Part shown: positions 50,127 through 60,425 of the stretch, one piece after another
Layout of the letters: every line of letters starts with the position of its first letter
Numbering within the stretch: position 1 is the stretch's first letter
Origin: Streptomyces sp. NBC_01268
GTDB taxonomy: Bacteria > Actinomycetota > Actinomycetes > Streptomycetales > Streptomycetaceae
DNA length: 64,000 bases
Assembly (NCBI RefSeq): GCF_036240795.1
Contig: NZ_CP108454.1
Coordinates: forward strand, 4,898,001-4,962,000
Direction of reading: 5' to 3'
Position numbers and translations under genes: made by a program
The notes under the pieces: model-generated
Database searches by the model: none
The model's input: the letters and a program-made list of their open reading frames with translations, nothing else
Told to the model about the DNA's origin: nothing

Positions 50127-50546
50127 ATGCTGATCCCCCGTAGGGTCAAGCACCGCAAGCAGCACCACCCGAAGCGCTCTGGTATGAGCAAGGGTGGCAC
50201 GCAGGTTGCGTTCGGCGAGTACGGCATTCAGGCCCTCACGCCGGCGTACGTGACCAACCGTCAGATCGAGGCCGCGCGTATCGCGATGACCCGCCACATC
50301 AAGCGTGGCGGCAAGGTCTGGATCAACATCTACCCGGACCGCCCGCTCACGAAGAAGCCTGCCGAGACCCGCATGGGTTCCGGTAAGGGTTCGCCGGAGT
50401 GGTGGATCGCGAACGTCAAGCCCGGTCGGGTGATGTTCGAGCTGTCCTACCCGAACGAGAAGATCGCGCGTGAGGCTCTGACTCGTGCGGCTCACAAGCT
50501 GCCGATGAAGTGCAAGATCGTTAAGCGCGAGGCAGGTGAGCTGTGA
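50127..50546 (+). CDS. rplP: 50S ribosomal protein L16
   Basis: L16 (139 aa) helps position tRNA in the A and P sites. It has [19 protein letters not shown] and [19 protein letters not shown]. Confidence 0.97.
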   Translation: MLIPRRVKHRKQHHPKRSGMSKGGTQVAFGEYGIQALTPAYVTNRQIEAARIAMTRHIKRGGKVWINIYPDRPLTKKPAETRMGSGKGSPEWWIANVKPGRVMFELSYPNEKIAREALTRAAHKLPMKCKIVKREAGEL

Positions 50547-50770
50547 TGTCGGCCGGTACCAAGGCGTCCGAGCTGCGCGAGCTGGGCAACGAGGAGCTTG
50601 TCGCCAAGCTCCGCGAGGCCAAGGAAGAGCTGTTCAACCTCCGCTTCCAGGCGGCGACGGGTCAGCTCGAGAACCACGGCCGGCTCAAGTCCGTCCGTAA
50701 GGACATCGCCCGGATCTACACCCTGATGCGCGAGCGTGAGCTGGGCATCGAGACGGTGGAGAACGTCTGA
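50546..50770 (+). CDS. rpmC: 50S ribosomal protein L29
   Basis: L29 (74 aa) sits at the tunnel exit beside L23. It is a two-helix protein with [18 protein letters not shown] and [17 protein letters not shown] 50546 overlaps the rplP stop. Confidence 0.96.
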   Translation: MSAGTKASELRELGNEELVAKLREAKEELFNLRFQAATGQLENHGRLKSVRKDIARIYTLMRERELGIETVENV

Positions 50771-51051
50771 TGAGCGAGAACAACGTGACTGAGAAGACCG
50801 AGCGCAACGCTCGCAAGGTCCGCGAGGGCCTCGTCGTCAGCGACAAGATGGACAAGACCGTCGTCGTCGCTGTCGAGGACCGCGTCAAGCACGCGCTGTA
50901 CGGCAAGGTCATCCGCCGTACGAACAAGCTCAAGGCTCACGACGAGCAGAACGCTGCGGGCGTCGGCGACCGTGTCCTCCTCATGGAGACGCGCAAGCTG
51001 TCCGCCTCGAAGCACTGGCGCGTCATCGAGATCCTCGAGAAGGCCAAGTAA
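50770..51051 (+). CDS. rpsQ: 30S ribosomal protein S17
   Basis: S17 (93 aa) is an OB-fold protein of the 30S body. It has [23 protein letters not shown] overlaps the rpmC stop. A 112-base gap with large hairpins follows. Confidence 0.97.
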   Translation: MSENNVTEKTERNARKVREGLVVSDKMDKTVVVAVEDRVKHALYGKVIRRTNKLKAHDEQNAAGVGDRVLLMETRKLSASKHWRVIEILEKAK

Positions 51052-51054
51052 GCA

Positions 51055-51135
51055 CCTGAGGATTCCCTCAGGTTCGTTCCGCCAGGCTCCGCTGGGGGCC
51101 GAGGCGCTCTGACCGAGCGCCGTGGCCCCCGGCGG
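51055..51135 (+). promoter_or_regulatory. two hairpins between rpsQ and rplN
   Basis: A small stem, CCTGAGG/CCTCAGG (51055-51061 with 51066-51072), is followed by a long composite stem. In it 51089-51100 pairs with 51124-51135 and inner GGCGCTC/GAGCGCC (51103-51109 with 51115-51121). Genes around it are tightly packed, so this looks like an RNA control or processing element separating the S10 and spc operons. Confidence 0.6.
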
Positions 51136-51163
51136 GGAACCGGCAGACAATCAGGAGATAGAC

Positions 51164-51532
51164 GTGATCCAGCAGGAGTCGCGACTGCGTGTCGCCGACA
51201 ACACTGGTGCCAAGGAGATCCTTTGCATCCGTGTTCTCGGTGGCTCGGGTCGCCGCTACGCGGGCATCGGTGACGTCATCGTCGCCACCGTCAAGGACGC
51301 GATCCCCGGTGGCAACGTGAAGAAGGGTGACGTCGTCAAGGCGGTCATCGTTCGCACCGTCAAGGAGCGCCGCCGCCAGGACGGCTCGTACATCCGCTTC
51401 GACGAGAACGCCGCCGTCATTCTGAAGAACGACGGCGACCCTCGCGGCACCCGTATCTTCGGCCCGGTGGGCCGTGAGCTGCGCGAGAAGAAGTTCATGA
51501 AGATCATCTCGCTCGCGCCGGAGGTGCTGTAA
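51164..51532 (+). CDS. rplN: 50S ribosomal protein L14
   Basis: L14 (122 aa) contacts 16S rRNA at an intersubunit bridge. It begins [23 protein letters not shown] 51164 follows CAGGAG; upstream frame sequence is not conserved. First gene of the spc operon. Confidence 0.97.
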   Translation: MIQQESRLRVADNTGAKEILCIRVLGGSGRRYAGIGDVIVATVKDAIPGGNVKKGDVVKAVIVRTVKERRRQDGSYIRFDENAAVILKNDGDPRGTRIFGPVGRELREKKFMKIISLAPEVL

Positions 51533-51534
51533 GC

Positions 51535-51846
51535 ATGAAGATCAAGAAGGGCGACCTGGTCCAGGTCATCACCGGTAAGGACAAGGGCAAGCAGGGCAAG
51601 GTCATCACGGCCTTCCCTACTGAGAACCGTGTCCTGGTCGAGGGTGTCAACCGGGTCAAGAAGCACACCAAGGCCGGCCCCTCGCAGGCCGGCGGCATCG
51701 TGACGACCGAGGCTCCGGTCCACGTCTCCAACGTCCAGCTGGTCGTGGAGAAGGACGGCAAGAAGGTCGTCACGCGTGTCGGTTACCGCTTCGACGACGA
51801 GGGCAACAAGATCCGCGTTGCCAAGCGGACGGGTGAGGACATCTGA
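51535..51846 (+). CDS. rplX: 50S ribosomal protein L24
   Basis: L24 (103 aa) is an early assembly protein with a KOW motif: [20 protein letters not shown]. It starts 2 bases after rplN. Confidence 0.97.
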   Translation: MKIKKGDLVQVITGKDKGKQGKVITAFPTENRVLVEGVNRVKKHTKAGPSQAGGIVTTEAPVHVSNVQLVVEKDGKKVVTRVGYRFDDEGNKIRVAKRTGEDI

Positions 51847-52400
51847 TGGCTACCACCACTCCGCGTCTCAAGACGAAGTACCGCGAGGAGATCGCGGGCA
51901 AGCTGCACGACGAGTTCAAGTACGAGAACGTCATGCAGATCCCCGGCCTCGTGAAGATCGTGGTCAACATGGGTGTCGGCGACGCCGCCCGTGACTCGAA
52001 GCTCATGGACGGTGCCGTCCGTGACCTGACCACCATCACCGGTCAGAAGCCGGCCGTCACCAAGGCCCGCAAGTCCATCGCGCAGTTCAAGCTGCGCGAG
52101 GGTCAGCCGATCGGTGCGCACGTCACCCTCCGTGGCGACCGCATGTGGGAGTTCCTGGACCGCACCCTGTCGCTCGCGCTTCCGCGCATCCGCGACTTCC
52201 GCGGCCTGTCCCCGAAGCAGTTCGACGGCCGTGGCAACTACACCTTCGGTCTCACGGAGCAGGTCATGTTCCACGAGATCGACCAGGACAAGATCGACCG
52301 TACCCGGGGTATGGACATCACCGTGGTCACCACGGCGACCAACGACGACGAGGGCCGCGCGCTTCTCCGTCACCTCGGCTTCCCGTTCAAGGAGGCGTAA
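51846..52400 (+). CDS. rplE: 50S ribosomal protein L5
   Basis: L5 (184 aa) binds 5S rRNA and bridges to S13. It has [15 protein letters not shown] and [22 protein letters not shown] overlaps the rplX stop. Confidence 0.97.
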   Translation: MATTTPRLKTKYREEIAGKLHDEFKYENVMQIPGLVKIVVNMGVGDAARDSKLMDGAVRDLTTITGQKPAVTKARKSIAQFKLREGQPIGAHVTLRGDRMWEFLDRTLSLALPRIRDFRGLSPKQFDGRGNYTFGLTEQVMFHEIDQDKIDRTRGMDITVVTTATNDDEGRALLRHLGFPFKEA

Positions 52401-52405
52401 GCGAG

Positions 52406-52591
52406 ATGGCGAAGAAGGCTCTCATCGCGAAGGCTGCCCGCAAGCCCAAGTTCGGTGTGCGGGGCTACACCCGCTGCCAGCGCTGCGGTCGCCCTCACTC
52501 CGTGTACCGCAAGTTCGGCCTGTGCCGCGTGTGCCTTCGTGAGATGGCTCACCGTGGCGAGCTGCCGGGCGTGACCAAGAGCTCCTGGTAA
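52406..52591 (+). CDS. rpsN: 30S ribosomal protein S14, zinc-binding type
   Basis: S14 (61 aa) is the short zinc type, with [20 protein letters not shown] giving two CxxC pairs. Streptomyces often keep a second, zinc-free S14 elsewhere, repressed by Zur; only the zinc type is visible here. ATG 52406 follows AAGGAGGCG at the end of rplE. Confidence 0.97.
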   Translation: MAKKALIAKAARKPKFGVRGYTRCQRCGRPHSVYRKFGLCRVCLREMAHRGELPGVTKSSW

Positions 52592-52814
52592 TTCCCCTTC
52601 GCCCTTTGGGCGTTGGTGAATGACCGGAGTCTCTCGGTAAGCACTGGGTTGGCGGCCGTCCAGCCCCGCATGGCTTAGGCTAGTGGGGTTGGGCGTCCGC
52701 CGCCCGTACGACTTACTACGCCGTAGGTCCCCGCGCCGCACCCGTCCCGCCCCTGTGTGGGGAGAGGGATGGCGCATACAGGAAACCCCGGCGAGAGAGG
52801 CCGAAGGCCAATTC

Positions 52815-53213
52815 ATGACCATGACTGATCCGATCGCGGACATGCTGACTCGTCTGCGTAACGCGAACTCGGCATACCACGACTCCGTGACGATGCCGCA
52901 CAGCAAGATCAAGTCTCACATCGCGGAAATCCTCCAGCAGGAGGGCTTCATCACGGGCTGGAAGGTCGAGGACGCCGAGGTCGGCAAGAACCTCGTCCTC
53001 GAGCTCAAGTTCGGTCCGAACCGTGAGCGCTCCATCGCGGGCATCAAGCGGATCTCGAAGCCCGGCCTCCGGGTTTACGCGAAGTCCACCAACCTGCCGA
53101 AGGTTCTCGGCGGCCTGGGCGTGGCGATCATCTCCACGTCCCACGGTCTCCTGACCGGCCAGCAGGCAGGCAAGAAGGGCGTAGGTGGGGAAGTCCTCGC
53201 CTACGTCTGGTAG
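52815..53213 (+). CDS. rpsH: 30S ribosomal protein S8
   Basis: S8 (132 aa) organises the 30S central domain and in E. coli represses the spc operon. It reads [16 protein letters not shown] and ends [13 protein letters not shown] ... GEVLAYVW. The 223-base gap before it, unusual inside this operon, could hold a promoter or leader, but I see no clear motif. Confidence 0.97.
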   Translation: MTMTDPIADMLTRLRNANSAYHDSVTMPHSKIKSHIAEILQQEGFITGWKVEDAEVGKNLVLELKFGPNRERSIAGIKRISKPGLRVYAKSTNLPKVLGGLGVAIISTSHGLLTGQQAGKKGVGGEVLAYVW

Positions 53214-53234
53214 TCGGGAACGGAGGAATAGCTA

Positions 53235-53774
53235 ATGTCGCGTATTGGCAAGCTGCCTATCCAGGTTCCCGCCGGCGTGGACGTCACCATCGAGGGCCGC
53301 ACGGTCACGGTGAAGGGTTCCAAGGGCACCCTGAGCCACACCGTCGCCGCGCCGATCGAGATCGTTAAGGGCGAGGACGGCGTTCTCAACGTCACCCGTC
53401 CGAACGACGAGCGTCAGAACAAGGCCCTCCACGGCCTGTCCCGCACGCTGGTGGCCAACATGATCACCGGTGTGACCCAGGGTTACGTCAAGGCGCTCGA
53501 GATCAGCGGTGTCGGTTACCGCGTGGCCGCGAAGGGCTCCGGTCTGGAGTTCCAGCTCGGCTACAGCCACCCGATCATGATCGAGGCGCCCGAGGGCATC
53601 TCGTTCAAGGTCGAGTCGCCGACCAAGTTCGCGGTCGAGGGCATCGACAAGCAGAAGGTCGGCGAGGTCGCCGCCAACATCCGCAAGCTGCGCAAGCCCG
53701 ACCCGTACAAGGCCAAGGGCGTCAAGTACGCGGGCGAGGTCATCCGCCGCAAGGTCGGAAAGGCTGGTAAGTAA
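53235..53774 (+). CDS. rplF: 50S ribosomal protein L6
   Basis: L6 (179 aa) lies near the sarcin-ricin loop. It has [17 protein letters not shown] and [16 protein letters not shown]. Confidence 0.97.
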   Translation: MSRIGKLPIQVPAGVDVTIEGRTVTVKGSKGTLSHTVAAPIEIVKGEDGVLNVTRPNDERQNKALHGLSRTLVANMITGVTQGYVKALEISGVGYRVAAKGSGLEFQLGYSHPIMIEAPEGISFKVESPTKFAVEGIDKQKVGEVAANIRKLRKPDPYKAKGVKYAGEVIRRKVGKAGK

Positions 53775-53777
53775 GCC

Positions 53778-54161
53778 ATGGCATACGGTGTGAAGATCGC
53801 CAAGGGCGACGCTTACAAGCGCGCTGCCAAGGCGCGCCGTCACCTGCGCATCCGCAAGCACGTGTCGGGTACGGCGGAGCGTCCGCGCCTCGTCGTGACG
53901 CGTTCCAACCGCGGTATCACCGCTCAGGTCATCGACGACCTCAAGGGTCACACCCTTGCGTCCGCGTCGAACCTGGACGCGTCGATCCGTGGCGGCGAGG
54001 GTGACAAGTCCGCGCAGGCCAAGCAGGTCGGCGCCCTGGTCGCTGAGCGCGCCAAGGCCGCCGGTGTCGAGACCGTCGTGTTCGACCGTGGTGGCAACAG
54101 GTACGCCGGGCGCATTGCCGCTCTGGCTGACGCCGCCCGCGAAGCCGGGCTGAAGTTCTAA
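53778..54161 (+). CDS. rplR: 50S ribosomal protein L18
   Basis: L18 (127 aa) binds 5S rRNA. It has [19 protein letters not shown] and [20 protein letters not shown]. It starts 3 bases after rplF. Confidence 0.97.
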   Translation: MAYGVKIAKGDAYKRAAKARRHLRIRKHVSGTAERPRLVVTRSNRGITAQVIDDLKGHTLASASNLDASIRGGEGDKSAQAKQVGALVAERAKAAGVETVVFDRGGNRYAGRIAALADAAREAGLKF

Positions 54162-54206
54162 GCCCCGGTTCCGGGACTAACGGACGTAACAGAGAGAGGT
54201 AATCCA

Positions 54207-54809
54207 ATGGCTGGACCCCAGCGCCGCGGAAGCGGTGCCGGTGGCGGCGAGCGGCGGGACCGGAAGGGCCGCGACGGTGGCGCTGCCGCCGAGAAGACCG
54301 CGTACGTTGAGCGCGTTGTCGCGATCAACCGCGTCGCCAAGGTAGTCAAGGGTGGTCGCCGCTTCAGCTTCACCGCGCTGGTCGTGGTGGGCGACGGTGA
54401 CGGCACCGTGGGTGTCGGTTACGGCAAGGCCAAGGAGGTGCCGGCCGCCATCGCCAAGGGTGTTGAGGAGGCCAAGAAGCACTTCTTCAAGGTCCCCCGT
54501 ATCCAGGGCACCATCCCGCACCCGATCCAGGGCGAGAAGGCTGCGGGCGTCGTCCTGCTCAAGCCGGCTTCCCCCGGTACCGGTGTTATCGCCGGTGGCC
54601 CGGTGCGTGCCGTGCTCGAGTGCGCCGGCGTGCACGACATCCTGTCGAAGTCGCTCGGCTCCGACAACGCGATCAACATCGTGCACGCGACCGTGGCGGC
54701 CCTCAAGGGCCTGCAGCGTCCCGAGGAGATCGCGGCTCGCCGTGGTCTGCCCCTCGAGGACGTCGCCCCCGCGGCTCTGCTTCGTGCGCGTGCCGGGGCG
54801 GGTGCGTAA
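54207..54809 (+). CDS. rpsE: 30S ribosomal protein S5
   Basis: S5 (200 aa) acts in decoding accuracy and mRNA unwinding. It has [19 protein letters not shown] and [20 protein letters not shown]. The N-terminus carries a Gly/Arg-rich extension ([20 protein letters not shown]). Confidence 0.97.
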   Translation: MAGPQRRGSGAGGGERRDRKGRDGGAAAEKTAYVERVVAINRVAKVVKGGRRFSFTALVVVGDGDGTVGVGYGKAKEVPAAIAKGVEEAKKHFFKVPRIQGTIPHPIQGEKAAGVVLLKPASPGTGVIAGGPVRAVLECAGVHDILSKSLGSDNAINIVHATVAALKGLQRPEEIAARRGLPLEDVAPAALLRARAGAGA

Positions 54810-54991
54810 TGGCCCGCCTCAAGATCACGCAGACGAAGTCGTACATCGGCAGCAAGCAGAACCACCGCGACACCCTGCGTTCGCTCGGGCTCAAGCGCCT
54901 GAACGACGTGGTTGTCAAGGAGGACCGCCCCGAGTTCCGCGGCATGGTGCACACCGTCCGCCACCTCGTGACGGTCGAGGAGGTTGACTGA
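54809..54991 (+). CDS. rpmD: 50S ribosomal protein L30
   Basis: L30 (60 aa) begins [16 protein letters not shown] and has [13 protein letters not shown]. Its ATG overlaps the rpsE stop. Confidence 0.97.
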   Translation: MARLKITQTKSYIGSKQNHRDTLRSLGLKRLNDVVVKEDRPEFRGMVHTVRHLVTVEEVD

Positions 54992-54992
54992 C

Positions 54993-55448
54993 ATGGCGGA
55001 GAGCAACCCGCTGAAGGCCCACAACCTCCGTCCCGCCCCCGGCGCCAAGACCGCGAAGACCCGTGTGGGTCGTGGTGAGGCGTCGAAGGGTAAGACGGCC
55101 GGTCGTGGTACCAAGGGCACCAAGGCCCGTTACCAGGTTCCGGAGCGCTTCGAGGGTGGCCAGATGCCCCTCCACATGCGTCTCCCGAAGCTCAAGGGCT
55201 TCAAGAACCCGTTCCGCACCGAGTACCAGGTCGTGAACCTGGACAAGCTGGCCGCGCTCTACCCGCAGGGTGGCGAGGTCACGGTGGCCGATCTGGTCGC
55301 CAAGGGTGCGGTTCGTAAGAACCAGCTCGTCAAGGTGCTCGGCGCCGGCGAGGTCTCCGTGGCGCTGCAGGTGACGGTCGACGCCGTCTCCGGCTCCGCC
55401 AAGGAGAAGATCGCCGCTGCCGGCGGCACTGTCACCGAGCTCGTCTGA
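54993..55448 (+). CDS. rplO: 50S ribosomal protein L15
   Basis: L15 (151 aa) is a late 50S assembly protein. It has the Gly/Lys-rich [20 protein letters not shown] followed by [21 protein letters not shown] 54993 follows GAGGAGGTTGACTGAC; an in-frame ATG nine bases upstream is unlikely. Confidence 0.97.
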   Translation: MAESNPLKAHNLRPAPGAKTAKTRVGRGEASKGKTAGRGTKGTKARYQVPERFEGGQMPLHMRLPKLKGFKNPFRTEYQVVNLDKLAALYPQGGEVTVADLVAKGAVRKNQLVKVLGAGEVSVALQVTVDAVSGSAKEKIAAAGGTVTELV

Positions 55449-55473
55449 GACGACTCGATGGCCTGAACATCCG

Positions 55474-55508
55474 ACCGGGGATGCCTCCCAAAAGGGGCAT
55501 CCCCGGTT
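55474..55508 (+). terminator. terminator between rplO and secY
   Basis: A 12-bp stem (55474-55485 with 55496-55507) has a CCCAAAAGGG-type loop. It is followed by only a short T/G tract, so it is probably partial. secY likely has its own promoter in the remaining ~150 bases. Confidence 0.75.
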
Positions 55509-55662
55509 GGTCGTTCCTAGGGGGCCATAGTCGCCGGTAAGGTGGCGTCCACTGTCCTAGAGTGCGTGCGGTATGCCCGCGTGTTCTCCGGACGGATTCA
55601 TATTCGTCGAACCTCAAGACCGTCACCTCTGACGCACGTGCGCGGGGGTCGCAGGAGGCACC

Positions 55663-56982
55663 GTGCTCACCGCGTTCGCCCGGGCGTTCAAGACGCCCGA
55701 CCTGCGCAAGAAGCTGCTCTTCACGCTGGGCATCATCGTGCTGTACCGCCTCGGGGCACACATCCCCGTGCCGGGCGTCAGCTACGAGGCCGTGCAGCAG
55801 TGTGTGGACCAGGCGAAGCAGGGCAACAACAGCCTGTTCGGTTTGGTCAACATGTTCAGTGGCGGGGCGCTGCTGCAGATCACCATCTTCGCGCTCGGCA
55901 TCATGCCGTACATCACGGCGAGCATCATCCTGCAGCTGCTGACCGTCGTCATCCCGCGCCTGGAAGCCCTCAAGAAGGAGGGGCAGTCCGGCACCGCCAA
56001 GATCACGCAGTACACGCGTTATCTGACGGTCGCCCTCGCCATCCTCCAGGGCACCGGCCTCGTCGCAACGGCTCGGACGGGCGCGCTCTTCAGCGGCTGC
56101 TCCGTCGCGAACCAGGTCGTCCCCGACCAGTCGATCTTCACTACCGCCACCATGGTCATCACGATGACCGCCGGTACCGGTGTGGTCATGTGGCTCGGTG
56201 AGCTCATCACCGACCGCGGCATCGGCAACGGCATGTCCATCCTGATGTTCATCTCGATCGCCGCCGGCTTCCCCGGCGCCCTCTGGGCCATCAAGGAGAG
56301 CGGCAAGCTGGCCAAGGGCTGGATCGAGTTCGGCACCGTCATCGTCATCGGCTTCGTCATGGTGGCCCTCGTCGTCTTCGTCGAGCAGGCCCAGCGCCGC
56401 ATCCCGGTGCAGTACGCGAAGCGCATGATCGGCCGAAGGTCGTACGGCGGTACGTCCACTTACATCCCGCTCAAGGTGAACCAGGCAGGTGTGATTCCTG
56501 TCATCTTCGCCTCGTCGCTGCTCTACATCCCGGCGCTGGTCGCGCAGTTCTCGAACTCGACCGCCGGGTGGAAGACCTGGATCGAAGCCCACTTCGTCAA
56601 GGGTGACCACCCCTACTACATCGCCGCGTACTTCCTCCTGATCGTGTTCTTCGCCTTCTTCTACGTGGCGATCTCGTTCAACCCCGAGGAAGTTGCCGAC
56701 AACATGAAGAAGTATGGTGGCTTCATCCCGGGTATCCGGGCCGGTCGTCCTACTGCCGAGTACCTGAGCTACGTGCTCAACAGGATCACTTGGCCGGGCT
56801 CGCTGTATCTGGGTCTGATCGCTCTTGTGCCGACGATGGCGTTGGCAGGCTTCGGTGGCGCCAATGCCAACTTCCCGTTCGGCGGGACGAGCATCCTCAT
56901 CATCGTGGGTGTGGGTCTTGAGACCGTGAAGCAGATCGAGAGCCAGCTCCAGCAGCGCAATTACGAAGGGTTCCTCCGCTGA
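55663..56982 (+). CDS. secY: preprotein translocase subunit SecY
   Basis: SecY (439 aa) is the ten-helix channel for secretion. It begins MLTAFARAFKTPDLRKKLLF, and GRRSYGGTSTYIPLKVNQAG plus GFIPGIRAGRPTAEYL are the conserved cytoplasmic loops. GTG start. The stop overlaps adk. Confidence 0.97.
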   Translation: MLTAFARAFKTPDLRKKLLFTLGIIVLYRLGAHIPVPGVSYEAVQQCVDQAKQGNNSLFGLVNMFSGGALLQITIFALGIMPYITASIILQLLTVVIPRLEALKKEGQSGTAKITQYTRYLTVALAILQGTGLVATARTGALFSGCSVANQVVPDQSIFTTATMVITMTAGTGVVMWLGELITDRGIGNGMSILMFISIAAGFPGALWAIKESGKLAKGWIEFGTVIVIGFVMVALVVFVEQAQRRIPVQYAKRMIGRRSYGGTSTYIPLKVNQAGVIPVIFASSLLYIPALVAQFSNSTAGWKTWIEAHFVKGDHPYYIAAYFLLIVFFAFFYVAISFNPEEVADNMKKYGGFIPGIRAGRPTAEYLSYVLNRITWPGSLYLGLIALVPTMALAGFGGANANFPFGGTSILIIVGVGLETVKQIESQLQQRNYEGFLR

Positions 56983-57629
56983 TGCGAATCGTCCTCGTCG
57001 GACCGCCCGGGGCCGGCAAGGGAACGCAGGCCGCGTTCCTTGCCAAGAACCTGGACATCCCGCACATCTCCACGGGTGACCTGTTCCGTGCCAACATCTC
57101 GCAGGGCACCGAGCTGGGCCTGAAGGCGAAGGCGTTCATGGACGCCGGCGACCTCGTCCCGGACGAGGTGACCATCGGGATGGCCAAGGACCGCATGGAG
57201 CAGGACGACGCCGTGAACGGCTTCCTGCTCGACGGGTTCCCGCGCAACGTGGCCCAGGCCGAGGCTCTGGACGCTGTCCTCAAGACCGAGGACATGCAGC
57301 TGGACGCGGTCCTGGACCTGGAGGTCCCCGAGGACGAGGTCGTGAAGCGGATCGCGGGTCGCCGCATCTGCCGCAACGACTCTTCGCACGTGTTCCACGT
57401 GTCGTACAACGCTCCCCAGTCCGAGGGCGTCTGCGACGTCTGCGGCGGCGAGCTGTACCAGCGCGACGACGACTCCGAGGAGACCGTCCGGCGGCGCCTG
57501 GAGGTCTACCACACGCAGACCGAGCCGATCATCGACTACTACCGTGCGCAGGACCTGGTCGTGACGATCTCCGCGCTCGGCAAGGTGGACGAGGTCACGG
57601 GGCGTGCGATGGAAGCGCTGAAGAAGTAA
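56982..57629 (+). CDS. adk: adenylate kinase
   Basis: Adk (215 aa) converts AMP and ATP to two ADP. The P-loop is GPPGAGKGTQ, the AMP site has HISTGDLFR and LLDGFPRN, and the LID shows GRRICRNDSSHVFHV then CDVCGGELYQRDDD. The LID keeps three of four Cys positions of the zinc-binding type, so zinc binding is possible but not assured. ATG overlaps the secY stop. Confidence 0.96.
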   Translation: MRIVLVGPPGAGKGTQAAFLAKNLDIPHISTGDLFRANISQGTELGLKAKAFMDAGDLVPDEVTIGMAKDRMEQDDAVNGFLLDGFPRNVAQAEALDAVLKTEDMQLDAVLDLEVPEDEVVKRIAGRRICRNDSSHVFHVSYNAPQSEGVCDVCGGELYQRDDDSEETVRRRLEVYHTQTEPIIDYYRAQDLVVTISALGKVDEVTGRAMEALKK

Positions 57630-57735
57630 CCCACGGTTCGTCCGATACGGCCGCGGTGCCCGTCAGGGGCGCCGCGGCCGTATCGTTGTTCTGTCCCGTA
57701 CACACGCAGTACTCGCAAGGAAGGCCCCCGTCACG

Positions 57736-58587
57736 ATGGTGCAGATCAAGACCCCCGAGCAGATCGCGAAGATGCGCGAGGCGGGGCTGGTCGTCGCGGC
57801 CATCCACGCGGCCACCCGCGAGGCGGCGGTGCCCGGTGCGACCACCCGCGACCTGGACGAGGTCGCCCGCAAGGTGATCGCCGACCACGGCGCCAAGTCG
57901 AACTTCCTGGGGTACGGCGGCTTCCCCGCGACGATCTGCACCTCGGTCAACGAGGTCGTCGTCCACGGCATCCCCGACGAGAAGACCGTCCTGAAGGACG
58001 GCGACATCATCTCGATCGACGCCGGCGCGATCATCGACGGCTGGCACGGCGACGCGGCCTACACCGCCTTCGTGGGCACCGGGCACGCGCCCGAGCTGGT
58101 CGAGCTCTCCCGGGTGACCGAGGAGTCGATGTGGGCCGGCATCGCGGCCATGAAGCTGGGCAACCGGCTCGTCGACATCTCCAAGGCGATCGAGACGTAC
58201 ATCAAGCGTCAGCCGCGGCCGGCCGTCGGCGACCACAGCCTCGGCCGCTACGGGATCATCGAGGACTACGGCGGCCACGGCATCGGCACCGAGATGCACA
58301 TGGACCCGCACCTGCTGAACTACGTGGCCCGCAAGCGCGGCAAGGGCCCGAAGCTGGTCCCCGGCCTCTGCCTGGCGATCGAGCCGATGGTCTCCCTCGG
58401 CACCCCGCAGACCGAGGTCCTCTCCGACGACTGGACGGTCATCACGACCGACGGCACCTGGTCCTCGCACTGGGAGCACTCGATCGCCCTGACCGAGGAG
58501 GGCCCGCTGGTCCTCACGGCGGTCGACGGCGGCAAGGCGAAGCTGGCGGAGCTGGGCGTCGTCGCGGCGCCGGATCCGCTGGCGTAG
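57736..58587 (+). CDS. map: methionine aminopeptidase, type I
   Basis: MetAP (283 aa) removes the initiator Met. Metal ligands are visible: the Asp in SIDAGAI, the Asp in GWHGDAAYT, His in GHGIGTEMH, Glu in AIEPMVS and Glu in SHWEHSIALTE. TTG or ATG starts are possible nearby; ATG 57736 follows GGAAGGCCCCCGTCACG. Its last 60 bases are repeated 208 bases downstream. Confidence 0.95.
   Translation: MVQIKTPEQIAKMREAGLVVAAIHAATREAAVPGATTRDLDEVARKVIADHGAKSNFLGYGGFPATICTSVNEVVVHGIPDEKTVLKDGDIISIDAGAIIDGWHGDAAYTAFVGTGHAPELVELSRVTEESMWAGIAAMKLGNRLVDISKAIETYIKRQPRPAVGDHSLGRYGIIEDYGGHGIGTEMHMDPHLLNYVARKRGKGPKLVPGLCLAIEPMVSLGTPQTEVLSDDWTVITTDGTWSSHWEHSIALTEEGPLVLTAVDGGKAKLAELGVVAAPDPLA
58528..58587 (+). 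repeat. direct repeat, copy 1 (3' end of map)
   Basis: This 60-base stretch, the end of map including the stop, matches 58736-58795 at 58 of 60 positions. The first difference is T58544 versus C58752; the second is T58585 versus C58793, which turns TAG into CAG in the copy. Confidence 0.9.
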
Positions 58588-58735
58588 CGGAGCTCCGGTC
58601 CTGGTCGCCCGGCGGCACCACTGCCCGGGGTCCGGCCGTGGCCGTGGCCGGCGGACGGAGTCCGACGCAGCCGGCCGAAGCATGTGAGGCGCCCCAGGCG
58701 CCGAGCCCGCGAGGGCGGCGTGCGGCAGGACCGTC

Positions 58736-58795
58736 GGCGGCAAGGCGAAGCCGGCGGAGCTGGGCGTCGTCGCGGCGCCGGATCCGCTGGCGCAG
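58736..58795 (+). repeat. direct repeat, copy 2 (duplicated map 3' end)
   Basis: Second copy of the map 3' end, followed by TAG (58796-58798). The 380-base gap from map to infA otherwise holds GC-rich sequence with several short palindromes, such as GGCGCC, and no gene. The arrangement fits a ~208-base tandem duplication or an insertion that copied the gene end. Confidence 0.9.
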
Positions 58796-58967
58796 TAGGG
58801 CGGGGGCGCTTCGAGCGCCCCTGCGTAACGATCTTCTACGGTGGGCACACTTCCCGGATTCGTCTTTTGGAAAGCCCTGACGTAGACTGATGCGTCGGCT
58901 CTCGTGTACCCGTGTGTCCGCACCCGGTGCGAGAGTCGATCAAGGTAGCCGATTCGAAAGGCGAAGC

Positions 58968-59189
58968 GTGGCCAAGAAGCAAGGTGCCATCGAAATCGAG
59001 GGCACCGTGATCGAGTCCCTGCCGAACGCCATGTTCAAGGTGGAACTCCAGAACGGTCACAAGGTCCTCGCGCACATCTCCGGCAAGATGCGGATGCACT
59101 ACATCCGAATCCTTCCGGACGACCGGGTCGTCGTGGAGCTGTCTCCGTACGACCTGACGCGTGGCCGGATCGTCTACCGGTACAAGTAG
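58968..59189 (+). CDS. infA: translation initiation factor IF-1
   Basis: IF-1 (73 aa) blocks the A site during initiation. It reads [20 protein letters not shown] and [23 protein letters not shown] 58968 is preceded by GAAAGGCGAAGC. Confidence 0.97.
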   Translation: MAKKQGAIEIEGTVIESLPNAMFKVELQNGHKVLAHISGKMRMHYIRILPDDRVVVELSPYDLTRGRIVYRYK

Positions 59190-59253
59190 ATCTTGCCCGC
59201 ACCCGCGCGCCCCGCGCGGGTCGTGAGCACTGACCCGGAGAACCTCACATCCC

Positions 59254-59367
59254 ATGAAGGTCAAGCCGAGCGTCAAGAAGATCTGCGACAAGTGCAAGGT
59301 GATCCGCCGCCACGGCCGGGTCATGGTCATCTGCGACAACCTGCGCCACAAGCAGCGCCAGGGCTGA
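59254..59367 (+). CDS. rpmJ: 50S ribosomal protein L36
   Basis: L36 (37 aa) reads [20 protein letters not shown] and ends NLRHKQRQG. Cys at 11, 14 and 27 plus His 32 form its zinc site, so this is the zinc type. ATG 59254 lies 64 bases after infA, with GGAG 12 bases before. Confidence 0.96.
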   Translation: MKVKPSVKKICDKCKVIRRHGRVMVICDNLRHKQRQG

Positions 59368-59573
59368 CGCACGCCGACCGACCTGCATTTCGCAGTCTTC
59401 GCGCGACGCATAGCAACACGTACATACGCAGAGCCCGTCGGGCCGTGATCGCACGGTTGACGACACCTCCGGCGGGGGCCGGGGACCCGGTTCGTACCAC
59501 TTCCCTGGAAACAGGGCGGTCGGCGGTCGGGAGCGGTTCTGCAGCAGACCCCCGAGAACACAGGAGCCATTGA

Positions 59574-59954
59574 ATGGCACGCGTTTCCGGTGTTGACATC
59601 CCGCGCGAAAAGCGCGTGGTGGTCGCACTCACCTACGTCTTCGGCATCGGGCGTACCCGGTCCGAGGAGATTCTCGCCGCGACCGGCGTGAACCCGTCCA
59701 CCCGTGTCCGCGACCTTGCCGAGGAAGACCTCGTCAAGATCCGCGAGTACGTGGACGCCAACCTCCAGACCGAGGGTGACCTCCGTCGCGAGATCGCCGC
59801 CGACATCCGCCGCAAGGTCGAGATCGGCTGCTACCAGGGCCTGCGCCACCGTCGTGGCCTGCCCGTCCGCGGCCAGCGCACCAGCACGAACGCTCGTACC
59901 CGCAAGGGCCCGCGTCGCGCCATCGCCGGCAAGAAGAAGCCGGGCAAGAAGTAG
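59574..59954 (+). CDS. rpsM: 30S ribosomal protein S13
   Basis: S13 (126 aa) contacts the P-site tRNA and L5. It has [20 protein letters not shown] and [20 protein letters not shown]. First gene of the alpha operon; a 206-base leader precedes it. Confidence 0.97.
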   Translation: MARVSGVDIPREKRVVVALTYVFGIGRTRSEEILAATGVNPSTRVRDLAEEDLVKIREYVDANLQTEGDLRREIAADIRRKVEIGCYQGLRHRRGLPVRGQRTSTNARTRKGPRRAIAGKKKPGKK

Positions 59955-60020
59955 TCCTCAGCGGACGCTTGACCAAGCGGTCTTCGCTGTAGGACCGACC
60001 ACCTCCCGTAGGAGTAAGAG

Positions 60021-60425
60021 ATGCCCCCCAAGGGTCGTCAGGGCGCTGCCAAGAAGGTGCGCCGCAAGGAAAAGAAGAACGTCGCTCACGGGCACGCTCA
60101 CATCAAGAGCACGTTCAACAACACGATCGTCTCGATCACGGACCCGTCCGGCAACGTGATCTCCTGGGCCTCCGCCGGCCACGTCGGCTTCAAGGGCTCG
60201 CGCAAGTCCACCCCCTTCGCCGCGCAGATGGCCGCCGAGTCGGCCGCCCGCCGCGCGCAGGAGCACGGCATGCGCAAGGTCGACGTCTTCGTCAAGGGTC
60301 CCGGCTCCGGCCGTGAGACCGCGATCCGCTCCCTCCAGGCCACGGGCCTCGAGGTCGGTTCGATCCAGGACGTCACCCCCACCCCGCACAACGGCTGCCG
60401 TCCGCCGAAGCGCCGCCGCGTCTGA
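60021..60425 (+). CDS. rpsK: 30S ribosomal protein S11
   Basis: S11 (134 aa) lies on the 30S platform. It has [20 protein letters not shown] and [20 protein letters not shown], and ends PPKRRRV. Confidence 0.97.
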   Translation: MPPKGRQGAAKKVRRKEKKNVAHGHAHIKSTFNNTIVSITDPSGNVISWASAGHVGFKGSRKSTPFAAQMAAESAARRAQEHGMRKVDVFVKGPGSGRETAIRSLQATGLEVGSIQDVTPTPHNGCRPPKRRRV

